Shown here: piece by piece, positions 8,533 to 15,461 of the stretch | Numbering within the stretch: position 1 is the stretch's first letter | How the letters are laid out: each line of letters starts with the position of its first letter | Assembly (NCBI RefSeq): GCF_003610195.1 | Contig: NZ_RAPO01000003.1 | Span: 124,001-188,000 of the forward strand | DNA length: 64,000 nucleotides | Source of the DNA: Halopiger aswanensis | GTDB taxonomy: Archaea > Halobacteriota > Halobacteria > Halobacteriales > Natrialbaceae | Reading direction: 5' to 3' | Position numbers and translations under genes: made by a program | Notes under the pieces: model-generated | What the model was told of the DNA's origin: nothing | Seen by the model: only the letters and a program-made list of their open reading frames with translations | Database searches by the model: none

Positions 8533-8842
8533 CAGCGGAATTGCCCTTCTTTTCTCGACATACTCCCCACGTATCGGCGGATTCTGTGCGAAGCGGTTGG
8601 GACAAACGAAAGAGAATTTGGCCCTGTTAAGCCCTTCAATTGGTGATAGGCTGTCGAAGCCGTACTGAATACATAGCGCGAATGTCGCACGACATCTGGC
8701 TTAATCTACGAAGAGAGAGAGAGAGTGGTCGATTATTACAGGTCAAACAGTTATCCGAGAAGCGACCGATCATCCGATTGCTGTCAAAGAGCAGTACAAT
8801 CCCATACAATTTATTTCACTATCTCACGTGTAATATCGCCTG
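8533..8842. other. AT-rich spacer inside the mobile element
   Basis: 310 bases without a convincing gene; a short open frame at 8640-8843 has no protein-like character. It contains an internal copy of the element's left terminus (8620-8650) and the promoter region of the PiT gene, with the TATA-like TACAATTTATTTC just before 8820. Confidence 0.6.
8620..8650 (+). repeat. internal IS6-like terminus, same orientation as the left end
   Basis: The segment starts GGCCCTGTTAAGCCCTTC and ends GGTGATAGG. It aligns without gaps over 31 bases to the outer left end (7188-7218), sharing CTGTT/TTGTT, CCTTCAA/CCCTCAA and GTGATAG, and its first nine bases differ from the right terminus by one base. A third, shorter match (AAATAGGTGATAGCA) lies at 10816-10830. 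This suggests the element is a mosaic of at least two IS6-like units. Confidence 0.55.
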
Positions 8843-10021
8843 ATGATTGAGACCATTCTTCTCATTGGTATTGTCGCCTCAATTTTTGTCGGGTTTAATA
8901 TCGGCGGTTCATCGACCGGGATTGCGTGGGGTCCGGCCGTTGGTGCTGGAGTCGTGAAGAAGACGACGGCAGCAGCAATCATGACGGTTTTCGTCTTTCT
9001 CGGCGGTTGGACCGTTGGTCGCAACGTGATGGAGACGCTCAGTGAGGGCATCATCACTATCGATCTCAATCTGGCGGCAGGCGTTGCCGTCCTCTTTTTC
9101 ATCGGGTTAGGAATTCTCGTCGCCAACATCTTCGGCGTCCCCGTCCCGACATCAATGACGACCGTCGGGGCGATTGCTGGACTCGGACTGGCGACTGACA
9201 CCCTCAACTATGCGTCAATGGCAGAAATCATGACATGGTGGTTCGTCACGCCGTTCATCGGGTTCTGGATCGGCGGGGTTATCGGACGCTACATTTATCC
9301 CGAGGTCAACCGTCGGGTCCAGATTGAGAAGTCCGACGGACCATTGCTCGTTGTTGACCGGAGGGGACCGATTCCGACACCGGCTCTCGGCCCAAACACG
9401 ACCCGGTCGGAACTCGTCAGTACGACAGTCGTTTTGCTCATCGGATGCTATATGGCGTTCAGTGCCGGAGCGAGCAACGTCCCAAACGCGGCTGCACCGT
9501 TAGTTGGTGAGGCCGGCGGCTTGGACACGGACATCGCAATCGTCATCGCCACACTCGCTATCGGTCTCGGCGGGTTTACCATTGCTCGTCGCACGATGGA
9601 GTCAGTTGGCGGTGAACTGAGCGACATCCCGCTGCTGGCAGCCCTGTTCGTCATGGTAATCGCATCGACGATCACGACCCTGCTCTCTTGGATTGGCATT
9701 CCGATTAGCCTCGTGATGGGGACGGTGATGACAATCGTCGGCATTGGCTGGGGCCGTGCAACCCGTCCGATTACAGTCCGTGAGGCAGTGACACGCGATG
9801 TCGAAGACGCCGAGATCGTCCCCGGCGCGATTACTATCGGAGAGATTGAAGACGACCCGGTAGCCCCAATCGGTGAAGAGGAACCCGTGGAAGTCCTCGA
9901 AACGGGTACTCTCTTTAACCCCCAAGCGGTCATCAAATACGTCTCGATGTGGATTATCGGTCCAGCGATGTCTACGATCTTGGCCTACGGATTCTTTCGC
10001 CTTATCCCGGGAGTCGCCTGA
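8843..10021 (+). CDS. PiT-family inorganic phosphate (or sulfate) permease
   Basis: 392 residues, about ten hydrophobic segments. The two inverted-repeat signatures of the PiT family are present: GFNIGGSSTGIAWGPAVGAG near residues 17-36 and FSAGASNVPNAAAPLVGEAG in the second half (about residues 207-226), corresponding to the GANDVANA-type motifs. A hydrophilic loop (about 155-190) separates the halves. It should move phosphate, or in some archaeal relatives sulfate, by cation symport. No PhoU-like partner is adjacent. It lies 38 nt upstream of a UspA gene, a common haloarchaeal pairing, and both share the lower-GC character of the mobile element. Confidence 0.88.
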   Translation: MIETILLIGIVASIFVGFNIGGSSTGIAWGPAVGAGVVKKTTAAAIMTVFVFLGGWTVGRNVMETLSEGIITIDLNLAAGVAVLFFIGLGILVANIFGVPVPTSMTTVGAIAGLGLATDTLNYASMAEIMTWWFVTPFIGFWIGGVIGRYIYPEVNRRVQIEKSDGPLLVVDRRGPIPTPALGPNTTRSELVSTTVVLLIGCYMAFSAGASNVPNAAAPLVGEAGGLDTDIAIVIATLAIGLGGFTIARRTMESVGGELSDIPLLAALFVMVIASTITTLLSWIGIPISLVMGTVMTIVGIGWGRATRPITVREAVTRDVEDAEIVPGAITIGEIEDDPVAPIGEEEPVEVLETGTLFNPQAVIKYVSMWIIGPAMSTILAYGFFRLIPGVA

Positions 10022-10059
10022 CGAGGGGGCTTAGGTAGCTGGATAACGTTGTTGGGAAT

Positions 10060-10488
10060 ATGCTCTCCCGAATTCTCGTTCCGATGGATGACTCCGAACA
10101 TGCCAGTCACGCTCTTGAGTACGCTCTCGACAATCACCCCGAAGCGGAGATTACAGTCTTACACGTCGTCGGCGTCCCGTCGATGATGATGGGAGAGGCA
10201 GTCAGTCTCGCTCTCGACGACAATATCAATGAAGCTGCTGCCGACCACGCTGAACCCGTTTTTGAACGTGCCCGCGAAATTGCCAACGAGCGTGATCGAG
10301 AGATCGATACAAGTATCGGAATCGGCCATCCAGCCCGGGATATTCTGGACCGAGCCGAAGATTACGATACGATTGTACTTGGAGCTCACGGCGAGGACTG
10401 GAACCGAGCGACACGCCGGTTTCTCGTCGGGAACATCACGGAGACCGTGTCCAAACGAGCACCGATTCCTGTTATCATTGTCCGTTGA
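10060..10488 (+). CDS. UspA-family universal stress protein
   Basis: 142 residues, single Usp domain. It opens MLSRILVPMDDSEHASHALEYAL, with the nucleotide-contacting Asp after the first strand, and ends with GAHGEDWNRATRRFLVGNITETV, matching the ATP-binding G-2x-G-9x-G(S/T/N) motif. It follows the PiT permease by 38 nt on the same strand and is probably co-transcribed, so a regulatory role for the transporter is plausible but unproven. Cytoplasmic. Confidence 0.9.
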   Translation: MLSRILVPMDDSEHASHALEYALDNHPEAEITVLHVVGVPSMMMGEAVSLALDDNINEAAADHAEPVFERAREIANERDREIDTSIGIGHPARDILDRAEDYDTIVLGAHGEDWNRATRRFLVGNITETVSKRAPIPVIIVR

Positions 10489-10968
10489 GTCGCTCGTGAC
10501 ATTACCCTGTTGGGCGGAAGTGGTAGCGGATTGACCGTTGAATAAATATCAGAATTTCACTGCACCATTCATGATTATATTGATTTGATAGTAGATGCTC
10601 GTTCCTCTTCCTTCGGTTCGTTATAACCGTATCAAACTGGCGGTCGAACTTAGAGACCACCGGACAGTGAGTACCGAAACAGGTGACCGGCGCATGACCT
10701 TTTCGACGTGCTTCTAAGCAAAAGATGCGATTGCAAATCACATCCGTAGGTTCCGATCACGATGAGAGTAAACTCATGTCGATCTGTCTTTTCAGAACGA
10801 CCTCACTAATGTCATAAATAGGTGATAGCAATGCAGCACAACGTTCATACGTGGAGTGAGCAGATAATCCACTGATTTCGGCGTAAGACAAACGAAGTCA
10901 TCGTGCTGAACTCACCCTCTGTATCTCGCACGCCGTTCCTGTCAACCCCTGAGTGTTTCAACAGAGCC
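10489..10968. other. gene-free AT-rich right arm of the mobile element
   Basis: 480 bases with no convincing coding frame. It carries a degenerate copy of the left-end motif (AAATAGGTGATAGCA, 10816-10830) and a GACAAACGAA decamer (10887-10896) that also occurs at 8601-8610 just before the internal terminus. The right terminal inverted repeat closes it at 10950-10968. No transposase remnant is recognisable by eye. Confidence 0.6.
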
Positions 10969-10976
10969 GCTCGCTC
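10969..10976. repeat. right target-site duplication GCTCGCTC
   Basis: Exact copy of 7180-7187, immediately outside the right terminal inverted repeat. GC content jumps back to the chromosomal level from here on. Confidence 0.82.
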
Positions 10977-11105
10977 GTAACCCGCGATCAGCTGTACGGC
11001 GTTTTGATGGGCCTCGTCGGCCGGGTCGGAACGGTAGCCGTCACCGCGATCGCGGTCGGCGCGTGGCGGCGGCTACGAGCGATCGGCGAGCGACGAGCGT
11101 ACTGA
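10977..11105 (+). pseudogene. 3' half of the split small membrane-protein gene
   Basis: 42 codons plus TGA, GC-rich and in the frame set by the 5' fragment at 7098-7187. It contains a glycine-rich hydrophobic helix (VGTVAVTAIAVGAW) and a basic C-terminus (RRLRAIGERRAY). No start codon of its own is likely. Joined at the target site it completes a 72-residue two-helix membrane protein of unknown function. Confidence 0.65.
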
Positions 11106-11136
11106 CACTTATCACGCCGCAGCGTCGACACGAGGT

Positions 11137-11709
11137 ATGTCGCTGTCAGCGGACGAACCACCCGAGGAAACCACCCTCGAGGATCTCTACGAACAACTCG
11201 AGACCTTAGAGGAGACGGTCGACACGTCCGACGAGCGCACGGAGGTGCGCCGGACGATGCGACTCGTGAGTCGACTGTCCCACAACCGGGCGATGAACAG
11301 CGTGATTACGCGGTTTACGGGCAAGGACAAGGCCGAAGCGTTCGTCGGCAGCGTCGTCATCGGGCTGCCGATGCTCGTGGAGGGCGGCGTGATGGAGATC
11401 GGCGCGTTTCTCGCGACGAGGCCGGCGTTTTTCGTCGCGAACCTCGCGATGGCAGTCGCGCTCGTCGTCGGAATCCTCTACGTCGCCGACTTTCGCGAGA
11501 TCCAGATCCACAACCCCTACTTCGGCGTGGTTCCGCGGCGACCGGTCTGGGTACTGGGGATCGCGTTCGCGACGGCGGCGGCCCTGATGACGCTGTGGGG
11601 ACGCGTGTCGTGGGACGAGCCGTGGCTCGATCTCTGTCAGGTGTCGGTCGTCTTCACGGCGATGGCGATCGGCGGCTCGCTGGGCGACATTCTGCCCGGC
11701 GAGAGCTGA
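11137..11709 (+). CDS. DUF2391-type integral membrane protein
   Basis: 190 residues. A soluble acidic helical N-terminus (about 1-60, with LEDLYEQLETLEETV coiled-coil character) precedes about four membrane helices. The segment GKDKAEAFVGSVVIGLPMLVEGGVMEIG and the final VVFTAMAIGGSLGDILP match my recollection of the DUF2391 (putative integral membrane) family; function unknown. It begins 31 nt after the interrupted gene, so the two may once have formed an operon. Confidence 0.72.
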   Translation: MSLSADEPPEETTLEDLYEQLETLEETVDTSDERTEVRRTMRLVSRLSHNRAMNSVITRFTGKDKAEAFVGSVVIGLPMLVEGGVMEIGAFLATRPAFFVANLAMAVALVVGILYVADFREIQIHNPYFGVVPRRPVWVLGIAFATAAALMTLWGRVSWDEPWLDLCQVSVVFTAMAIGGSLGDILPGES

Positions 11710-11757
11710 CGTTGATCCCCAGGACGCCTCGAGTCGACAGCACCGGCGAACCGGCGA

Positions 11758-12027
11758 TTACTCGAGCACAGGGCGCTCGTCGTCATCCGAGGGGACGTGG
11801 CGCTCGTCGTCGAGGACGACCTCGAGACGGCCGTCCTCGAACAGGCGGTCGATCTGGTCGCGGGTGAACTTGCCGTCGCAGTCCTCGCCGATGAAGGTCA
11901 CGAAACGGTCGGTACACTCGACGACGGTCGCCAGCGAGTCGCCGGTACGGTAGTAGTAGCGAACGGTCGTCCCGGGAAAGAGGGCGTCCGCGGTCGTCGA
12001 CAGGGAGATAACGCGGTGGAGGACCAT
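11758..12027 (-). CDS. small conserved haloarchaeal protein
   Basis: 89 residues, no membrane segment. The pattern FPGTTVRYYYRTGDSLATVVE followed by FTRDQIDRLFEDGRLEVV suggests a small beta-barrel-like domain plus a short helix; no named family is recognised. The codon third-position bias and the phase against the opposite-strand frame favour this strand as the coding one. A GATATACC box on the minus strand about 30 nt upstream of the ATG supports a leaderless start. Confidence 0.6.
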   Translation of the reverse strand: MVLHRVISLSTTADALFPGTTVRYYYRTGDSLATVVECTDRFVTFIGEDCDGKFTRDQIDRLFEDGRLEVVLDDERHVPSDDDERPVLE

Positions 12028-12165
12028 ACCTCGACACTCGAGGAAGCGGGTATATCTCTTGTGGACGCCGACAGGCGACCGTCATCACAGGGGTCCAAAG
12101 CCACGGCCGAGACCGGGACGAGCGAAGACGAGAATTTAATGTCTCCGCTGAGCACTTTCGGATAG

Positions 12166-12738
12166 ATGGTGCGCCACGATTCCGCCGTCGACGTCTACAG
12201 ACAGGCGTTGCCGGTTATCCTCGTCAGTCTCGTGGCGGGGCTGTTCGCGGGGACGCTGCTCGGTACCGAAACGATGCGAGACGGGATCGAGAGCGTCCCC
12301 GGCTTGTTGCTGTTACTGCCGGCGTTTCTCGCGACGCGGGGCGGCGTCTACGGCTCGCTCGGGGCGCGCCTCTCGAGCGGCCTTCACCAGGGGATCATCG
12401 ACCCCCACTTCGAGTGGAACGGGCCGCTCAGGAACGCGATCATCGCGTCGTTCCTGAACGGCATGATCGTCTCCGTGTTCATCGCGGTGCTGGCCTGGGT
12501 CGTCTTGCTCGTGCTCGGGCGGAGCGGGAGCCTCCTCGAGCTCGTCATCATTCTGTTCGTCGCCGCGTTACTCTCGGCGTTCGCCATGCTCGGCGTCCTG
12601 CTGACGGTGATCTTCAAGGGCTATCGTCGCGGGCTCGACCCTGACAACGTCATCGGACCGGTCGTCACGACCGTCGGCGACGTCTTCGGCGTCGTCTTCC
12701 TGCTGGTTGGCGTCAGCGTTGCGGGGGTGCTCCTGTAG
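12166..12738 (+). CDS. MgtE/SLC41-type divalent cation transporter, first half-size subunit
   Basis: 190 residues with about five membrane helices, equal to one MgtE membrane domain and lacking the cytosolic N and CBS domains of bacterial MgtE. LLLLLPAFLATRGGVYGSLGARLSSGLHQG is the conserved pore-side region and the last helix carries VVTTVGDVFGVVF, which holds the acidic residue of the family's Mg2+ site. A TTTAAT box at 12135-12140 is 26 nt before the ATG (leaderless). It is followed three bases later by a paralogous half, so the pair probably forms a heterodimer equivalent to eukaryotic SLC41, which has two fused domains. Confidence 0.83.
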   Translation: MVRHDSAVDVYRQALPVILVSLVAGLFAGTLLGTETMRDGIESVPGLLLLLPAFLATRGGVYGSLGARLSSGLHQGIIDPHFEWNGPLRNAIIASFLNGMIVSVFIAVLAWVVLLVLGRSGSLLELVIILFVAALLSAFAMLGVLLTVIFKGYRRGLDPDNVIGPVVTTVGDVFGVVFLLVGVSVAGVLL

Positions 12739-12740
12739 CG

Positions 12741-13343
12741 ATGAGCGGGAACCCCGAGGCCAGCGTCGACGAGGATCACGACGACGGCCTGCTCGAGGAC
12801 TGGTCGGTCCGAAACATCGTGACGACGCTCGTCCCGCTACTGATCGCGATGTCGGTGTTGCAGATGGTGTCGGGAACCGTCCTCGAGAGCTTCGAGGAGG
12901 AACTGCTCGAGAATCCCTCGCTCCTCATCCTGGTCCCGGTGATGATCGGCACCGCGGGCAACCTCGGGTCGATCATGTGCGCGCGCCTCTCGACCCAGTT
13001 GCACCTGGGGACGCTCGAGTTCTCGCCGTCGAATCCCGGGATGCGGGCGAACGTCGCCGCCGTGCTGGGACTGGCGGCGACGGTGTTCGTGTTGCTCGGC
13101 ATCGCCTCGTGGGCGATCGGCGCGTTCCTCGGAGGGACCCTGGGGCTGGGAACGCTGCTGGTGATCACGATGGTCAGCGGGATGCTGCTTGCCGTCTGGG
13201 TGGTGATCGTCAGCACCGTCTCGGTGTACGTCTCCTACCAGTTGGGGTACGATCCCGACGACACGACGATTCCGGTCGTCACCAACGTCTGTGATATCAC
13301 GGGCGTGTTGATCCTCTTCGCAGTGGTCTGGGTCGTGCTCTGA
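12741..13343 (+). CDS. MgtE/SLC41-type divalent cation transporter, second half-size subunit
   Basis: 200 residues: an acidic N-terminus (about 1-25), then five membrane helices. LVPVMIGTAGNLGSIMCARLSTQLHLG parallels the equivalent stretch in the upstream gene, and VVTNVCDITGVLILF parallels its VVTTVGDVFGVVF. The start lies two bases after the upstream stop, implying co-transcription and translational coupling. Likely Mg2+ or another divalent cation is carried; no regulatory CBS domain is present, so gating must differ from bacterial MgtE. Confidence 0.83.
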   Translation: MSGNPEASVDEDHDDGLLEDWSVRNIVTTLVPLLIAMSVLQMVSGTVLESFEEELLENPSLLILVPVMIGTAGNLGSIMCARLSTQLHLGTLEFSPSNPGMRANVAAVLGLAATVFVLLGIASWAIGAFLGGTLGLGTLLVITMVSGMLLAVWVVIVSTVSVYVSYQLGYDPDDTTIPVVTNVCDITGVLILFAVVWVVL

Positions 13344-13425
13344 GCGAGAAAAGCGTCCGCCACCTCGAGCGCGCCACGTTCCGCGTCCCGCGTCCCGCGT
13401 CCCGCATCACGGCTCGAGACCGGGC

Positions 13426-15309
13426 CTACACCGGTTTGCCGCAGCGCTCGATCGCCTCGCGGACCGCTTCGGTCCGGCCAATGAGCGTGACGTGGTCTCC
13501 CGTCTGCAGTTCGACGTCCGGGGTCGGTACCTCGCTCGTGCCGTTGCGACTCACCAGCGCGATGAGGACGCCGTTGGGCAGTTCGCTGCCGACGTCGGCG
13601 ATCCGCTTGCCGGCCAGTTCGCCGTCGGTCACTTCGATCTCTTGGACGTCGCCCGAGCGGCCGAGTTCGGACATCCAGTCCGAGAGGGCCGGCCGCTCGA
13701 TCTGATTGTCGATCGCCCACGCGGTCGACTCGGCCGCCGAAATCGTCTCGACGCCCAGTTCCTCGAACGCCGGCGCGTTCGAGGGCTCGTTCGCGCGAGC
13801 GATCACCTTCTGGACGTCGAAGCTCGATTTCGCGAGCTGGGCGACGAGGAGGTTCGCGTCGTCGTCGCCGGTCGCCGCGACGACCGTCTTGGCGTTCTCC
13901 GCGCCGGCACCGCGCAACACCTCGACGTCGGTTCCGTTGCCCTGTCGGGCCGTGAATCCGTCGTTGCGGAGCCGTTCGAGGACCGGCTTGTCCTCCTCGA
14001 TGATGACGACGTTTTCACCGCGCTCTTCGAGTCGTTCTGCCAGCGAGCGGCCGACGCGGCCGCCGCCGACGATGAGTACACGCATCGGTATCACATCCAG
14101 GTATTCGGCGATCTGTCTGGCGAAGCCGCCCTCGAGGACGACCGTGACGAGGATGACGAGAAAGACCGTGCCGACGAGCAGATCCGCGCCCGCCGCGTTG
14201 GTCGGAGCCGCCTCGGTTTGGAGCCGGATGGCGAACAGCGTCGCCACCGACGCCGGAATGATTCCCCGCGGGCCGACGAAACTCATGAACAGACGTTCCC
14301 GGTTCGTAAAGCGGCCGCCGCGGGTCGAGATGAAGACCAGCAGCGGGCGGAGGACGAGCATGACGGTCAAGACGACGGCGACACCACCCAACCCGAGCGC
14401 GAACAGTTGGTCGAACTCGAGCAGGGCCGCGAGCGTGATGAAGACAAAGGAGAGGACGAGCAGCGTCACGTCGCCCTTGAACGCCGCGATCTCCTCCTCG
14501 TAGGGGAGGCTGGCGTTGCCGAGGATGAGTCCGGCCGTCGCCGCGGCCGCCACCCCCGCCTCGGCGAAGACGTAGTCAGCCGCGCCGAAGGCGACGATCG
14601 CCCCCGCCAGCGTCAACAGCCGCGCATTCCGCGGGGCGTCGTCCGGCGAGATATCGACGTACTGGAGCACCGCCCAGACGACCGCGGCGACGATGACGCC
14701 GATCAACAGCCCCGTGCCGAGCCGCTCGGCGAACAGCTGCAGGTAGACGTCGGCCGTCAGTTCCCGGACCGTCATCGCCTTGAACAGCACGACCGCGACG
14801 ATCGCCGCGGTCACGTCGTTGACGATCCCCTCCGTCTCGAGGGTCGCCGCGACCCGATCGCGGACGGGGACGACCTTCAGGATCGGCGTGACCACCGTCG
14901 GGCCGGTCGCGACCAGCAGCGCGCCGATCAGCAGGGCGATATCCCAGTCGGCCCCGAGGAAGAACCGGACCGCGCCCGCGGTTCCCAGGAACGCGATCGC
15001 CGCCCCGACCGTCGTCAATCGGAAGACGGCCGCCGGCGCTTCCCGGATCTTCTCGACCTTGAGGTGGAACGCCCCTTCGAAGACGATGATCGCGACGCTC
15101 AACCCCACGATCGTCGAGAGGCCGCTACTCCCGCCGAACGAGTCGACGGTCAGGATGCCAAATACTTCGGGCCCGACGACGACGCCCGAGACGATGAGAA
15201 AGAGCACGCTCGGAATCCGAAATCGAGCCGAAAGGAGTTGCGAGGCAACCCCGAGTCCGACGATCGTCGCGACGAGAACCAGCAGGTTCCCGCCTTCCGC
15301 GGCCGTCAT
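13426..15309 (-). CDS. CPA-type cation:proton antiporter fused to an RCK/TrkA domain
   Basis: 627 residues. Residues 1 to about 395 form a 12-13 helix NhaP/KefB-like exchanger; GPTVVTPILKVVPV and TEGIVNDVTAAIVAVVLF contain the conserved acidic exchange site (Asn-Asp, ND) of CPA1 members. Residues about 400-520 are an RCK_N/TrkA_N Rossmann domain (VLIVGGGRVGRSLAERL, then IIEED), and about 545-627 an RCK_C domain (DVELQTGDHVTLIG). The ND pair suggests electroneutral Na+/H+ or K+/H+ exchange, gated by NAD(H) or another nucleotide through the RCK module. Useful for ion and pH balance in a salt-in organism. Confidence 0.88.
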   Translation of the reverse strand: MTAAEGGNLLVLVATIVGLGVASQLLSARFRIPSVLFLIVSGVVVGPEVFGILTVDSFGGSSGLSTIVGLSVAIIVFEGAFHLKVEKIREAPAAVFRLTTVGAAIAFLGTAGAVRFFLGADWDIALLIGALLVATGPTVVTPILKVVPVRDRVAATLETEGIVNDVTAAIVAVVLFKAMTVRELTADVYLQLFAERLGTGLLIGVIVAAVVWAVLQYVDISPDDAPRNARLLTLAGAIVAFGAADYVFAEAGVAAAATAGLILGNASLPYEEEIAAFKGDVTLLVLSFVFITLAALLEFDQLFALGLGGVAVVLTVMLVLRPLLVFISTRGGRFTNRERLFMSFVGPRGIIPASVATLFAIRLQTEAAPTNAAGADLLVGTVFLVILVTVVLEGGFARQIAEYLDVIPMRVLIVGGGRVGRSLAERLEERGENVVIIEEDKPVLERLRNDGFTARQGNGTDVEVLRGAGAENAKTVVAATGDDDANLLVAQLAKSSFDVQKVIARANEPSNAPAFEELGVETISAAESTAWAIDNQIERPALSDWMSELGRSGDVQEIEVTDGELAGKRIADVGSELPNGVLIALVSRNGTSEVPTPDVELQTGDHVTLIGRTEAVREAIERCGKPV

Positions 15310-15461
15310 CGTCCACGCCGCTCGCCGCCGAACGGTCGTCGTTCCGGTACCGTAACACCGTCACCGAACATTCGCATCGACACAGTCACTCCAGGCGGTT
15401 AACTCCTCGGAGGGCGGCGACGGCAGCCGCTTGTCCCGGCCACTGCCCCAGAAGCGCGTCG

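Larger units (their letters stand above)
7188..10968. mobile_element. IS6-like non-autonomous transposon carrying transport genes
   Basis: A 3781-bp segment bounded by imperfect inverted repeats: left CGCCTTGTTGAAACCCTCA (7188-7206), right, read on the minus strand, GGCTCTGTTGAAACACTCA (10968-10950), 15 of 19 identical. The right end resembles the IS6-family terminus (IS26: GGCACTGTTGCAAA). Exact 8-bp direct repeats flank it. Inside are a substrate-binding lipoprotein, a PiT permease and a UspA gene, plus AT-rich spacers with clearly lower GC than the flanks. No transposase or recognisable remnant is visible, so movement must have used a transposase in trans or the transposase has been deleted. 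Its insertion splits a small membrane-protein gene. Confidence 0.78.

Noticed and set aside
8640-8843. Short plus-strand frame before the PiT permease
   Set aside because: AT-rich spacer, no coding signature, and it overlaps the terminus-like repeat and the promoter of the permease.
10502-10741. Minus-strand frame of 79 codons in the right arm of the mobile element
   Set aside because: No family, odd composition (many Cys, His and Asn unlike haloarchaeal proteins) and no promoter; probably chance in AT-rich DNA. It could not be matched to an IS6 transposase.
13379-13406. Tandem repeats of GCGTCCC between the MgtE pair and the antiporter
   Set aside because: Short, imperfect and in GC-rich intergenic DNA; no sign of function beyond simple sequence.
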